From contig NW_019775580.1 of the NCBI RefSeq assembly GCF_001039355.2, forward strand, positions 40,060 through 102,059: a DNA stretch of 62,000 bases, read 5' to 3'. This document shows, in pieces, positions 10,729 through 22,143 of this stretch (positions are counted from its first letter, which is position 1; the number at the start of each line of letters is the position of its first letter). Below the pieces are notes generated by a model. That model was not told the DNA's origin and ran no database searches. It was given only the letters and a program-made list of their open reading frames with translations. The stretch comes from Lingula anatina (Eukaryota; Brachiopoda; Lingulata; Lingulida; Lingulidae). The position numbers and the translations under genes are program-made.

Positions 10729-11205
10729 GTTTCTGTTGCCTTTCCTCTACTTATCTTCAAGATCAATATTTTTCATCAGTTTATACAAGTTTAACTCCTT
10801 TTTATAGACAATATTACTTTTTTTTTTTTCATCTTACTTAAATCAAAATGCAAAGAAATAACATGAAAAGGGATATGCAAAATATCTAAACAATGACTTT
10901 TATATACTCAAAAGTGATCTATCCCCCTCTCATAATATAACGTACTCTTTTCTTTTAAGGGAAAGTTATCTAAAACCACCACTGGAGGACGCGCTGCTGG
11001 CGGTCCCTGTCACAGGACGTGGCCCCACAGCAGTATAGTCACGTGGGAGCCTATCAAATTAAGACCAAACAGTCACGTGACTCCTTTTAAACTTGGCAGT
11101 TAGAGCTTTGGCAGCTAGCGAGGAAGACGCGTTAAGGGAGCAGGCGCTCCCCTACATTCTTTGGTGCTTTTTATTTCTTGCATTTTTATTTATTTTATAT
11201 GTATT
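10729..11205. other. Unassigned; GC-richer segment near the right end
   Basis: T-rich sequence up to about 10960, then a GC-richer stretch (10980-11160) with two CACGTG-type hexamers and GTCACGTGA words. This could be a promoter of the decayed ORF that follows or an element terminus. Nothing firmer is visible. Confidence 0.35.
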
Positions 11206-11211
11206 TTTAAC

Positions 11212-11871
11212 CATGGCTGAGAACTTCCCGAGGTTTGGGTTCAAGAAAATGAACTCTCTCCAGAGACCATAGAGATCCTAAGGGATGCTGGGTTGTATCT
11301 CTCAAGAGCTGTAAAAAGCTGTCAGAATCCCTCATACAGAAACATTCTGGCAATCCCTTTCCCTGGCCCAGTTGCTACTCCTGCAGGACGCAGTGGATTC
11401 GCTGCAGTCTCTGCAGCCACGGAACAACCAGGGATTGGATGCGGGAGAAGTCCATTCAACAGGCGTCACAGAAAATGAGAGAAACCAGCCTCCTGCCGTT
11501 CCATCTACATCTAGAGAAGTCCCGGGGGAAAAGAATCAAAGGGATCCAGACCCTATTGACAAATATATCTATGTATAATCAAGTACACTACATGCCATTT
11601 AGAAAGCCATTTCGTCTAATTAACACCACAAAAGAGACAAGTGAATGTGCAGGCCAGCCATCGAGTCATCAAGAGCCCAAAATTTGAAGACAAACTTATG
11701 AATAAGTTGGATTGTATAATCACCAAAATCACTGACATTGCAAGTAAGCAGTTTGCTGATCTCAAAATCAAGATAAATCAGATGGAGGCGGATATTTTAG
11801 ACACACTAGCAGGATCCAATGACTTTAACCTTGAGCCAGCAAGAACATTTGAAAAACTACAATTAAGATAA
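11212..11871 (+). pseudogene. Decayed transposon-like ORF, family not recognised
   Basis: Begins with a well-placed ATG (ACCATGG context, 11213) reading MAENFPRFGFKKMNSLQRP and a stop after 19 codons. Neighbouring frames then carry VATPAGRSGFAAVSAA, DAVDSLQSLQPRNNQ and, at 11641-11871, a helical charged segment with KLDCIITKITDIASKQFADL that looks like a coiled coil. The layout (short disordered N-terminus, coiled coil) resembles ORF1-type proteins of transposons, but I cannot name the family. Multiple frames are needed, so it is broken. Confidence 0.35.
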
Positions 11872-12139
11872 TTAATTATATTTATGTAGGAAATGGTTTG
11901 TTTACTGGCCTTTTATTTTAATTTGTGCCAACTTTTTGCTCCTATAGCTGTTCTAATTTCTCATATTTTTCTTAATTAATCCTGGTTACACTCATTAACA
12001 TACTTTATCATTTTTATATTATGGCCCTTATATAGCTTGAGAGATGTTATATTATCTCCCTAGTTTTGGAACTTTGTATCTTATTACTTTTCATCATTTA
12101 TAAATGACAATATTCAGTCATGTGGACTTATCTTTCTTA

Positions 12140-12640
12140 CTTTTCAGCAAAAACAAGTTTTGATGGATGGATTCTTTCAGATGGATTCTTTGAAGAACTA
12201 GAAAACAATTTGGACAAAAGATTTCCTTTGGCAAGCATGTAAACACTGAATGCCTTTGATGTCCTGTTAAATCCCAAGAGGTACCCATATGCTGCTCAAG
12301 ACATTGGACTTTATGGACAACAGGAACTTGACCACCTCCTTGCAGAGTACACCCAAGTTGTGGATGCAGACAGATGTCGGAGGGACTTCTTACCATTCAA
12401 GCACCACATACATGCTTACAGAGAGAGATTGCCTTTGCCAGTTCCTGTGAGGATGTGATCCTTAACTATTCTGATGATTATCCAGATTATGAATTGTTTG
12501 CACAAATAGCTCTAGTAATTCCACTGAATAGTGCATCGTGTGAAAGTGGTTTTTCTGTGCAAAATTTGAACAAGACCAAAACAAGAAATAGGTTAGGTGA
12601 TATTAAATAGGTGATATTAAATAGGTGCAATTAGAGCATA
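12140..12640 (+). pseudogene. hAT-family transposase C-terminal fragment
   Basis: Reads FFEELENNLDKRFPLAS, a stop, LNAFDVLLNPKRYPY, GLYGQQELDHLLAEY, and then, in the frame 12374-12610, YPDYELFAQIALVIPLNSAS followed by CESGFSVQN and KTRNRL. The last block is the hAT dimerisation region (family pattern: LA...L.IP.s.A..ERgFS......K...RN.L). The DDE core and N-terminal zinc finger are absent. Stops and frame changes mark it as a pseudogene. It ends just before the YqaJ-like remnant, with no terminal inverted repeat recognised. Confidence 0.75.
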
Positions 12641-12805
12641 TAATGAAAATTACAATGGGCCACATTTTGCACCATCTACTCAAGCTAAAGCCCATTTCAG
12701 AGGCTTGAGGCAGAGGCGCCAATGACTTTCATGCAATACTCCTTATTCACGCCGCGGCCATTTTGGAACGAGAGCGAGGCTCGGAACGCAAACAAATCCA
12801 GAGCG

Positions 12806-14419
12806 ATGGCCGTCAGCACTTCCACTGCTGACTCGGCCTGTTTCAGCAAAAACCTGTATAACATGCCTCAGTTGACCCAAGAAATAGTGCCTCAGTTGAC
12901 CCAAGAAATAGTCGATAGATGGGCAAATGAAACGGCAAAAATACCAAGATCAAAACAACAGAAAGGCAACAGTAATTTTATCGAAGGTTACATCCACAAA
13001 GTAGAAGGTAAGTAGTGAAAACCCTTATTATCGCTCGATGCAAGGCTAGAGTCAGACGGTCATGACAACATCAGAACATTTCTGTTCATTGTCCACATGG
13101 CATGAGCCCAAAAATAGTGACACAATACACAAATTAATCTAGGCAGAATGCTAATATTTTAATAAATTATCTTGGATTATCATGCCTATTGTGCCTCTTC
13201 TCAGCCTTGCCCTTGGGCCTGGCTATAGTATATCCAGCAAGTAGATCTAGATCTTTTTATGAGCTGTGATAATGGCCTCCCAATGAAAACACATCTGTGA
13301 TAAAATTATAAATTTATTTTTAAGAAAAAGTCTGTTTACTGTGACTGTCTGACTCATCTACAGTCTGAGACTGTCAAAATAGATCTATAAATAACATATT
13401 TTTTTAAAATTCATAAATAAAATACATTAAATCTTTAACTTTGTTTGATGTGTACTAGTAATACCTCACAAGAGATTTTCCATATAGATCGATAATCATA
13501 ATATATTACTTTATGAAATTATTTTATAAAACTATTGAGACAAAAGTTATTTCACTTCAAAAATATTTGTGTTCATATATTGTTTGATATTATAACAGTG
13601 AATGCACAGGAAGATCATTGTGATGTTCGAGCGCAAGCCTACCCATCAATGAGAAAGAACAGGGATCCGTACAAGCTGATTGTAAGCTTGATTATTTTCT
13701 TTTGGTGATTATCAACATGTTCACATTTTAGATATTTAAGTTAAAATTGTTTGTTGTTGTTGTTGCTATTTTAGATTACAGTTTGTTTAATTGTTTATTG
13801 TTTGATTCATTAGTTTGGTGATACTTAAGACGTTGATGAAGAACTGGGATATGTGCAGCCCATATAAGAAGTCATAAACTAAAGATAATGCATTCCTACA
13901 ATCCTCTTTCACTATAGCTGGAGTATTTGGTAATTTGTTGAGATATGTAGCATGGTTCTCCAAAAAGTAAAATAACTTGAAAAGAAGAAATATTCATAAT
14001 ACTAATATATTGTACCACATTTTCTTTAATTCAATGTCCAATGTCTTTAATTCGTCATTAATCCCACTGCACCGCACCTTGGTACATCACCAGATCGTAA
14101 AGTGTATGATCCCAAAGCTGACGACAAGTTAGGACTTCTGGAGATCAAATGCCCAGACAAGAAGTCTTTTAACTCTTGCGAATACCTAAAGAAATCACCA
14201 GATGGTTCATACAAGCTGAAGGTTAGGCACCAATACTATGTTCAGATGTTGGGACAGATGGCTCTCACTGGACTGAGTTGGTGTGATTTTTTAGTGAAGT
14301 GCGAGTCAGATTATCACCTAGAGCGTGTGCAGTTTGACAGCGACAAATGGAAAGATGTTAAAACTGCCCTTGATCATTTTTTTTTTCAATTTTCATCTGC
14401 CTCAGATGTGTGCCGATAA
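12806..14419 (+). pseudogene. YqaJ-type nuclease gene with two small exons and a deleted middle
   Basis: Exon 1 (12806-13007) starts at ATG in good context, contains PQLTQEIV twice in tandem, then DRWANETAKIPRSKQQKGNS, and ends at a consensus donor (G|GTAAGT). Exon 2 (13599-13681) follows a CAG acceptor and joins in frame; it reads VRAQAYPSMRKNRDPYKLI. These match the N-terminus of invertebrate proteins that end in a YqaJ viral-recombinase nuclease domain. The nuclease end lies at 14048-14419: APHLGTSPDRKVYDP, GLLEIKCPDKKS (the catalytic E-x-K), HQYYVQMLGQMALTG and a stop. The family's central region (Cys-rich SWIM-like, a few hundred residues) is missing between 13681 and 14048, and no acceptor was seen for the last part. 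Upstream, GCGGCCATTTTGG near 12766 resembles a YY1-type promoter word. Exons 1 and 2 are convincing; the gene looks internally deleted. Confidence 0.6.
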
Positions 14420-15220
14420 AGCATGAAAAGCGAGTTTCTAACCTGAACTACATGTACTTTCCAAATCATGATTTTGTTTACCGTGTTTCAATTCATGGCA
14501 TACATGTATATATATATTAATTTATAGTATTTGTAGTATTGCAGTGCATACATTTGTACAGTATAAACTACAATTGATTCTGGTATTAATATTTCTGTTT
14601 GATTGTAATAAAATATAATGCATTCAATCTGGTTTATTCAATTTGCATTTTTATTTACTGTAAACCTAGAAAAATAGGACTGCCTTTTATTTTGGTGAAC
14701 TTGACAAATTGAAAATAAATTTGATAAATTGCCATGATATTGAGCGCTTCGATATAAAAACATGGGAATTATTGGTAGGTAGCTTAATGAAAAGTGGTCA
14801 ACTTCATATGGCCATAAAGTTCTGACATGAAAACCAATTTCTATTCTTTAGATATCACGGGCTGAAAACCAAGACGAATTGTAAAGTCACTCAATAACCT
14901 TTCCAAATGGTGTTTTGAGCAGGGATTGTCTGTGTACACATACAGAAATACCGAGGCCAGGGACAGCCTTATTCAGCTTATAATCAAGAATGAAATTTGC
15001 TACCGGTAGGTCGGACAAAATTGCATTTCATACTGTTGCACCAAAGTGTTCGTTCATTGGATCGCAGAAAAGGTTATTGTCGTTCTAGACGGTGAGATAT
15101 ATCTTATGCGATAACCTCTTTCTATGTCTCGGTAACTTTTTATGATGCAAATGGTCAATGCACAACGTTCGCCCAACATTTTGACATGAACGGTATTTCA
15201 TTCAATCATTCAAATTCGTA
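14420..15220. other. AT-rich stretch without recognised content
   Basis: After the YqaJ stop codon there is an AATAAA-containing 3' region (near 14610), then AT-rich sequence. A short segment around 14880-15000 has a codon-like texture (SLNNLSKWCFEQGLS) reminiscent of reverse-transcriptase remnants, but it is too short to call. Confidence 0.35.
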
Positions 15221-15224
15221 GCAG

Positions 15225-17005
15225 GATGGGGGATCAGTTGTGTTTAGCTCAGGCACTTATTGTTGCGAAAGTGGATAACGACCCTGTATATAAAACAGTA
15301 ATCGATCACCGTTGTTGCGAACAATTAGAGCCAGCCCAAGACTTAAAAGTGCTGGAATACCGTTAGGTCCTTTTGGTGTTCCTGAAATAGTTTCAGTCAT
15401 ATTTGAGCGATTATCAAATATCTGTGTTTTTCTGGAGATCACTTTATGAGTTTAATTCACAAAAGGGACACCAGCTTTGAAGGAGTCGTTTTTATTTCAT
15501 CATAAGGGTCATTATGATGTCATAACTTCGGTAACAGGATTCATGCGTAGGGTGTACTACTGTACAGAATGCAATATAGGTTTTGATCACATTTGTGATC
15601 ATTCATGTGAAAAATATTGCGAAATGTGTAAGAGAGATTTGTCATGCACTTTTGAAACATGGCGTCATTGCGATGATTGTAACAGAAATTTCCTCTCGCA
15701 CTGTTGTTTTTGCAATCATAAACTTATGCCGGAAATTGGTAAATAGTCTGTCTGTGAACGGTTTACTCTCTGTAAAAAGTGCACCAAATTTGTCCATCAT
15801 CGACACGAGGAAAAGCAACTGTTACACTTTCAAGAGCAGGACTTCTCACAAGTTTGTGGAAGATGGTCACAGGTGTTACATGCAAATTGAGAAAGATGTT
15901 GATGATGAAGATTTTTTTTTTATGTTAATGACGAAGATGATTTGCTTCATTACATCAATGAGAATGCACTGGGAAGATCAAACCTGCCTTAAAATGTCCT
16001 TTCATTTTTTTTTATTTTGAGGCGAAACTATCACATGTACATACCCCTAACCTCGTGGTCGCTCACAGGGAATGGCACCATTGTCTGAATTTAGATGTAA
16101 CCCCAACCAGTACATGTGAACTATGTGGCCAAAATGAGTCCCTTTCTAAGGGCTATTTTCCCCACTTCTTTAACAACCCTGAAAACCAAGACTATAGGGG
16201 TAAGATGCACGACACTAAATATTACAGGGGTGTCTCACTGTCTGCCAGTGTCTGGTAGTGCAGTGAATAGCACACTGATCTAGTCAGCCAAAACTATCCA
16301 TTTGATTTCCAAAAAGAAATGCTCAGATACTGCCGCATGGATGTCACCATCCTTCGGCAAGCATGTCTCAGATTCAGGAAATTGATGCTTGATATAACAA
16401 GCAAGAAATGTGAGGAAATTGATGTGTTTTACAAATCTATCACTATTGCCAGTTCGTGCAATGTTGTGTTCAGATCCTTATTTCTTAAGGAAAACACGAT
16501 TGGCATTATTCTAGCACTAGGGTATAAGCCAAAAAAACAAAACATTCGTGAAAGCAGCTAAATGGCTGAGGTATATGTCGGAGTGTGACAATGTCTTTAT
16601 ACACCATGCTCATAATCAGGGGGAAAAGAAAATAGGAAAGTATATTGTTGATGTCTATGAGTATCCAGCATCCTGGACAGCTACCTTGGCAACTTTACCA
16701 ACAAGCTAGATGAGGGGCAACACATCACCACGTTCATTTCAGCTGGACCGACAAACTACGCGTACATTAACGAAAAGGAGAAAACAGTTTGTAAAGTGAG
16801 AGCCATCTCGAGGAATTATGAAACCTCTCAGATAGTGAATTATGACACTTTGCGTAACAACTCACACTTGCCATTACCACATATCAGTCTCATTTTGACT
16901 TCAAGAACTTCCATTTTCATAAACCGTGTGGAAGGTGATAATCACATATTCACAGCAAATACTTGGGTGGTAACTATTTACTCCCTTTACAGCAGTTACT
17001 TGTGA
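15225..17005 (+). pseudogene. Polinton-like type-B DNA polymerase remnant (copy 2), internally deleted
   Basis: This is the longest of four copies. Segments in order are DNLCLAQALIVAKVDND (15230-15290) and PFGVPEI. A Cys/His-rich region follows (15540-15745: YYCTECNIGFDH, CEKYCEMCKR, TWRHCDDCNRNF, HCCFCNHK), then FVEDGHRCYMQ (about 15850) and HHCLNLDVTPTSTCELCGQN (about 16080). Next are LSKGYFPHFFNNPENQDY (about 16145-16200), LRYCRMDVTILRQACLRF (16320) and ITIASSCNVVFRSLFLKE. KTVCKVRAISRNYETSQIV (about 16790) leads to a stop near 17005. Order and motifs match the metazoan PolB family of Maverick/adintovirus-type elements. The exonuclease core expected between CELCGQN and GYFPHFF is missing, as are the polymerase catalytic motifs before KTVCKV. 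Several frame changes occur. It is a dead, internally deleted copy and is described only as such. Confidence 0.75.
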
Positions 17006-17129
17006 GTTAATATCTATGTCCATTTGTTCATTATTGTTGCTTCCATCCATATGTTTCTTTTTATTTTAGCTTTGTTTTTTTTTTCTTTTTTCCTGTCCTT
17101 TTTGCTCCTTTCACTTGTCGTCAATTTAC

Positions 17130-17470
17130 CTTTACTATGCCCCTACCCGTTGTTTGTATCGCTGGCCACAGTTTTGTAACCCGTCTTAGTGATTTTTTTA
17201 TACCCCTCCTTCTCATGCTACTGTTTCCTGCTGCTCTGTCGTTCTTCATGGAAGAGGTGGCATCACTCTCCCACAGTTTCGTTCTCAGTATCTTCATTCT
17301 CTTCGCTCCTCACAACCTCAGGTTGTAATTCTTGAACTTGGTACAAATGACCTTTCCTCTTGGGATCCTGTGGTTGGATGGTCGACCTAATTAACACCAT
17401 CCATTGGACTGGTGTTAAGCGTATTCCTGTCTGTCAGGTTATACATAAATCTGACTGTTTAATAGGCAGG
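17130..17470 (+). pseudogene. SGNH-like fragment downstream of PolB copy 2
   Basis: Reads PLPVVCIAGHSFVTRLSDF (block I, with GHS instead of the usual GDS), then in a shifted frame VVILELGTNDLSS (block III) and RTGVKRIPVCQV. It stops short of the 132-bp unit and the block V motif seen in copy 1, so the domain is truncated at its 3' end. Confidence 0.55.
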
Positions 17471-17499
17471 AAGCTAAATACAGAAATTATGGTATATTA

Positions 17500-18140
17500 G
17501 CTATAATTTCCTTTATAACGCAATATATTGTTATACGGGAATCATTCCTATCAATTTCTCATATGCCCCATCGTATGCATTAACTACCATGACCCAAAGC
17601 ACGAGGCATTGGACCAATCAGTAACCCAAATCCAATCACATGGGCACAACATAAAAACAAGGGTGCAGATAGACAGTAACCGCGAAAGAGAAAAGACGGG
17701 AAAGAATTTACCCATCAAGAAAGAAAGAAAGGTAGGCCAAGGAATACTGTTGTATTCTAAAAATGTTTTATATCTTTACCAAGCTTTCATCCCCACTTTT
17801 GACCTCAACTCAGGCCTCCAGTAACCAGCCCATTTCTTTCCATAGTCAACATGTATCGCAGCCAGATCACACTACAACACAGAGCAGATCACCGATTACC
17901 CCTCTGACCCCACTGGACAGCCATGTGTCAACCTCCTTACATGCGAAAATTTTGAATAATGAGTATGTATCTTTCCGGGACCTGCTATCACCTCATTCCA
18001 ATGCATTTACTACCTGTGACCAAGCGGAGGAGTAACAATTCGTTCAAAAAAGGAAGACAGATGCAGAGGGAAACATGGCCATAGTCTATTCACCGGTTTC
18101 CAAGAAAAGCACCCAGCTATCATTCGCTCAATGGCAGGTG
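17500..18140 (+). pseudogene. Transposon ORF fragment of unknown family (duplicated at 20110-20815)
   Basis: A frame at 17763-18035 reads a Ser/Thr/Pro-rich disordered segment and then LHAKILNNEYVSFRDLLSPH, followed after a stop by KRKTDAEGNMAIVYSPVSKK and LSFAQWQVTFNI. The 'KIL..EYV.f.dLL' plus 'lsf.qW...f.i' arrangement resembles N-terminal proteins of several invertebrate mobile elements, but I cannot name the family. It ends near a possible splice or element boundary at about 18145. The same sequence is present in the second block. Confidence 0.4.
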
Positions 18141-18397
18141 ACCTTCAATATCTCTATTATATAGATTTCTAATATAGTAGTTCAGAAGTATAATGCTAGT
18201 TCCAAAAATGCAAATTAAGACTGCCAACGGGACTCCCTCCATACTTAAGGATACCTGCAAAAGACACTGCCATGGGAGACTGGATGCTCTTAGAAACAAA
18301 AGGAATTATGCTCACAACGTTAAAGTATGATACTAAAAGATAGCGATGGGAAAATAATACCACATAGAAGATCAGCTGTTCAAGAAGATGCTGGAAC

Positions 18398-18398
18398 N
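18398..18398. other. Single unresolved base (N) at a duplication boundary
   Basis: The N follows the end of a 2.2-kb block (16214-18397) that is repeated almost exactly at about 18778-21064. This is a probable assembly join. Confidence 0.9.
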
Positions 18399-18776
18399 GG
18401 CGGGACGGACATTTAAGCCGGATAATCTGACAGTAATCTAGTGAGACTCCCCTCGGGGATAGATCGATCTAAAAGCTCTGGGAATACAGCCTTTTATGCA
18501 AGATTTAATCTTCAGAGTTCACAAGTATGAAAAAACAACTTTTTACCTTAAAATAAATTCACTTTAAGGTGCATTTTCCCAGCTCATTTGATTGAGTTTT
18601 TTGGTAATAAATACATTAAATGTATGACTACACATATTAATTTACAAAGTTCTGGGTATGAATAGGAAAAAAAAAATATTGGTTTTGTTGGACAGGTTGG
18701 TTTGAAAATCGGACAGGTCAAATTTGTGACCACCTGTCCAAAGGACAGGTGCTCATAAAAGTTAGTGTCTAGCCCT
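18399..18776. mobile_element. Truncated hAT-like non-autonomous element end
   Basis: The right end reads AGTGTCTAGCCCTG, which inverted gives CAGGGCTAGACACT, a hAT-type terminus (CAGGG start). Just inside lie inverted CACCTGTCC / GGACAGGTG words. No matching left terminus is visible before the N at 18398, so the element is truncated or cut by an assembly join. No coding content. Confidence 0.45.
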
Positions 18777-18785
18777 GACTAAATA

Positions 18786-19590
18786 TTACAGGGGTGTCTT
18801 ACTGTCTGCCAGTGTCTGGTAGTGCAGTGAATAGCACACTGATCTAGTCAGCCAAAACTATCCATTTGATTTCCAAAAAGAAATGCTCAGATACTGCTGC
18901 ATGGATGTCATCATCCTTCGGCAAGCATGTCTCAGATTCAGGAAATTGATGCTTGATATAACAAGCAAGAAATGTGAGGAAATTGATGTGTTTTACAAAT
19001 CTATCACTATTGCCAGTTCGTGCAATGTTGTGTTCAGATCCTTATTTCTTAAGGAAAACACGATTGGCATTATTCTAGCACTAGGGTATAAGCCAAAAAA
19101 CAAAATGTCCGTGAAAGCAGCTAAATAGCTGAGGAATATGTCGGAGTGTGACAATGTCTTTATACACCATGCTCATAATCAGGGGAAAAAGAAAATAGGA
19201 AAGTATATTGTTGATGGATGGGCATCTCAAACAAAGACTGTCTATGAGTATCCAGCATCCTGGACAGCTACCTTGGCAACTTTACCAACAAGCTAAATGA
19301 GGGGGAACACATCACCACGTTCATTTCAGCTGGCCCGACAAACTACGGGTACATTAACGAAAAGGAGAAAACAGTTTGTAAAGTGAGATCCATCTCGAGG
19401 AATTATGAAACCTCTCAGATAGTGAATTATGACACTTTGCGTAACAACTCACACTCGCCATAACCGCATATCAGTCTCATTTTGACTTCAAGAACTTCCA
19501 TTTTCATAAACCGTGTGGGAGGTGATAATCACATATTCACAGCAAATACTTGGGTGTTTACTATTTACTCCCTTTACAGCAGTTACTTGT
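18786..19590 (+). pseudogene. Polinton-like PolB remnant (copy 3), C-terminal part
   Basis: Near-identical to 16220-17010: LRYCCMDVIILRQACLRF, ITIASSCNVVFRSLFLKE, HHAHNQGKKKIGKYIVDG, WASQTKTVYEYP and the terminal ISRNYETSQIVNYDTLRN. Compared with copy 2 it retains an additional segment near 19216-19240 (GWASQTKTVYEYP) that copy 2 lacks, so the two are not exact duplicates. A premature stop (TAG near 19126) and frame changes are present. The N-terminal zinc region is absent. Confidence 0.7.
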
Positions 19591-19714
19591 GAGTTAATAT
19601 TTCTGTCCATTTGTTCATTATTGTTGCTTCCATCCATGTTTCTTTTTATTTTAGCTTTGTTTTTTTTTTCTTTTTTCCTGTCCTTTTTGCTCCTTTCACT
19701 TGTCGTCAATTTAC

Positions 19715-20050
19715 CTTTACTATGCTACCCGTTGTTTGTATCGCTGGCCACAGTTTTGTTACCTGTCTCAGTGATTTTTTTATACCCCTCCTTCTCATGC
19801 TTCTGTTTCCTGCTGCTATGTCGTTCTTCATGGAAGAGGTGGCACCACTCTCCCACAGTTTCGTTCTCAGTATCTTCATTCTCTTCGCTCCTCACAACCT
19901 CCAGTTGTAATTCTTGAACTTGGTACAAATGACCTTTCCTCTTGAGATCCTGTGGTTGGATGGTCGACCTCATTAACACCATCCATAGGACTGGTGTTAA
20001 GCATATTACTGTCTGTCAGGTTATACATAGATCTGACTATTTTAAAGGCA
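19715..20050 (+). pseudogene. SGNH-like fragment downstream of PolB copy 3
   Basis: Same content as 17130-17470: LPVVCIAGHSFVTCLSDF, then VVILELGTNDLSS-like sequence in another frame. A six-base deletion relative to copy 2 lies near 19725. No 132-bp repeat units follow. Confidence 0.5.
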
Positions 20051-20109
20051 GGAAGCTAAATACAGAAATTCTTGTAAATTAACTATAATTTCCTTTATAA
20101 AGCAATATA

Positions 20110-20815
20110 TTTTTATATGGGAATCATCCCTATCAATGTCTTATGTGTCCCTGTGCATGCATTAACTATCTCTGGGTCATGACAAAGCACGAGGCATTGG
20201 ACCAATCAGTAACCCGAATCCTATCACGTGGGCACAACATAATAACAAGGGTGCAGATCAGACAATAACCGCGAAGGAGAAAAGACAGGAAAGAATTTAC
20301 CCATCAAGAAAGAAAGAAAAGTATGCCAAGGAATACTGTTGTATTCTAAAATTTTTTTATATCTTTACCAAGAATTTACCCATCAAGAAAGAAAGAAAAG
20401 TATGCCAAGGAATACTGTTGTATTCTAAAATTTTTTTATATCTTTACCAAGCTTTCATCCCCACTTTTGACCTCAACTCAGGCCTCCAGTAACCAGCCCA
20501 TTTCTTTCCATAGTCAACATGTATCGCAGCCAGATCACACTACAACACAGGGCAGATCACTGATTACCCCTCTGACCCCACTGGACAGCCATTTGTCAAC
20601 CTCCTTACAAGCAAAAATTTTGAATAATGAGTATGTATCTTTCCGGGACCTGCTATCACCTCATTCCAATGCATTTACTACCTGTGACCAAGCGGAGGAG
20701 TAACAATTCGTTCAAAAAAGGAAGACAGATGCAGAGGGAAACATGGCCATAGTCTATTCACCGGTTTCCAAGAAAAGCACCCAGCTATCATTCGCTCAAT
20801 GGCAGGTGACCTTCA
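20110..20815 (+). pseudogene. Second copy of the unknown transposon ORF fragment
   Basis: Matches 17500-18140 closely, including LQAKILNNEYVSFRDLLSPH and the following stop. It differs by carrying a 79-bp direct duplication (20291-20369 repeated as 20370-20448) in the upstream part. Confidence 0.4.
20291..20448 (+). repeat. 79-bp direct tandem duplication
   Basis: The segment starting 'aagaatttacccatcaag' at 20291 is repeated from 20370. The paralogous block at 17700-17790 has it once. This is a recent local duplication or an assembly duplication. Confidence 0.85.
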
Positions 20816-21464
20816 ATATCTCTATTATATAGATTTCTAATATAGTAGTTCAGAAGTATAATGCTAGTTCCAAAAATGCAAATTAAGACTGCCAAGGGGA
20901 CTCCCTCCATACTTAAGGATACCTGCAAAAGACACTGCCATGGGAGACTGGATGCTCTTAGAAACAAAAGGAATTATGCTCACAACGTTAAAGTACGATA
21001 CTAAAAGATAGCGATGGGAAAATAATACCACATAGAAGATCAACTGTTCAAGAAGATGCTGGATCATGTGTTCCACACTCACGTTGTTTAACGTTCTTTA
21101 AAAAAAAGGAGACCTTTGGAAACATATAAAACACTGTCCTCAAAAAACGAAAGAAGGTGACCATTTAGAGAAAGCAGCCCCTGATGCCCATCAGAAGGGA
21201 ACAGACTGTCCAAAAACTCCAGGTTGATTTTTATAAACTAAACAATGAACTTTAAATGACTTATTTTAATCCAATTATATACTTTAAGAGTGAATGTTAT
21301 TATTAATCAAAGTGACAGTAAACAATTGAAAGAATTACAGTAACTATGAATTAAATGGATTTTAATTGCTTTAAATTGTTTAAGAATATTTTGAGAGTTG
21401 AATGATTTTTAGTAGTTTAATTGACCAGACTCCAGGAGGAATCAGTAAACTTAGAGGGAGAGAG
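20816..21464. other. Unassigned; possible zinc-finger fragment near 21100
   Basis: After the duplicated block ends (about 21064), one frame at 21100-21225 reads GDLWKHIKHCPQKTK, resembling a C2H2-like finger of transposon proteins, directly after an A8 run that breaks the frame. Low confidence. The rest is AT-rich. Confidence 0.35.
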
Positions 21465-21659
21465 TGTGACAATTTAACATTTGCCAGTATACATTTTAGA
21501 CTTTAAGCAGCATATGGTTACAGCAGTAGAGAGGAAAGTACAGCACACAGTTGGTTCTAGATACCGATAGATGGGACTTGTAAAGTGTAGCATTCTCAGG
21601 AAATAAAACGAAGAAAACTGATTTATGTGCTGTGCCTTTCTTAACCAGATTAAGCCACA
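21465..21659 (+). mobile_element. Short LTR of an LTR retrotransposon
   Basis: A 195-bp segment begins TGTGACAATTTAAC and ends TTAAGCCACA, giving TGTG...CACA ends. It is preceded by a purine tract (TTAGAGGGAGAGAG) like a polypurine tract and contains AATAAA near 21601. Immediately after it, CTGGTGGCAATAA resembles the start of a primer-binding site. No gag or pol frame was recognised on either side and no second LTR was found. Call rests on structure only. Confidence 0.5.
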
Positions 21660-22143
21660 CTGGTGGCAATAATTTTATTTTATTTTCTGATCCCTAACGG
21701 GTTCCCAGAGATACATCCCTGACCAGATAACAGAGAATTTTAAAATATTTTAGAGAACATTTAGAAAATTCATGGAAACAGTACCTAGATGACTGTTAAA
21801 TCCTTTGGGACAGAGGAGCACATGAACCTGGAGAGTTCAACCTCAATACCTATGTGCTCGAGTCCAATCCAGACCTACATAGACATCTAGGATGCCATGT
21901 GAAATCTGTTCATTTGCCATGGAGTATGACTCCAGGATTGGTGTGTTGGTACTGCAGATCAATGAAGAAGAAAAATTCTCTTCTTCATGGTGATGTGCAT
22001 GAATGTGGAACTGGTGAATTCGAGGAAAAATTGTGGATTCAGTTAGCGAACAGATATAAATTATAGGATCAACAATATATATATGCACATCCTACTTTCA
22101 TAAACGGTTTCTCTTTTGCAGAAACATATTATCTACAAGGTCA

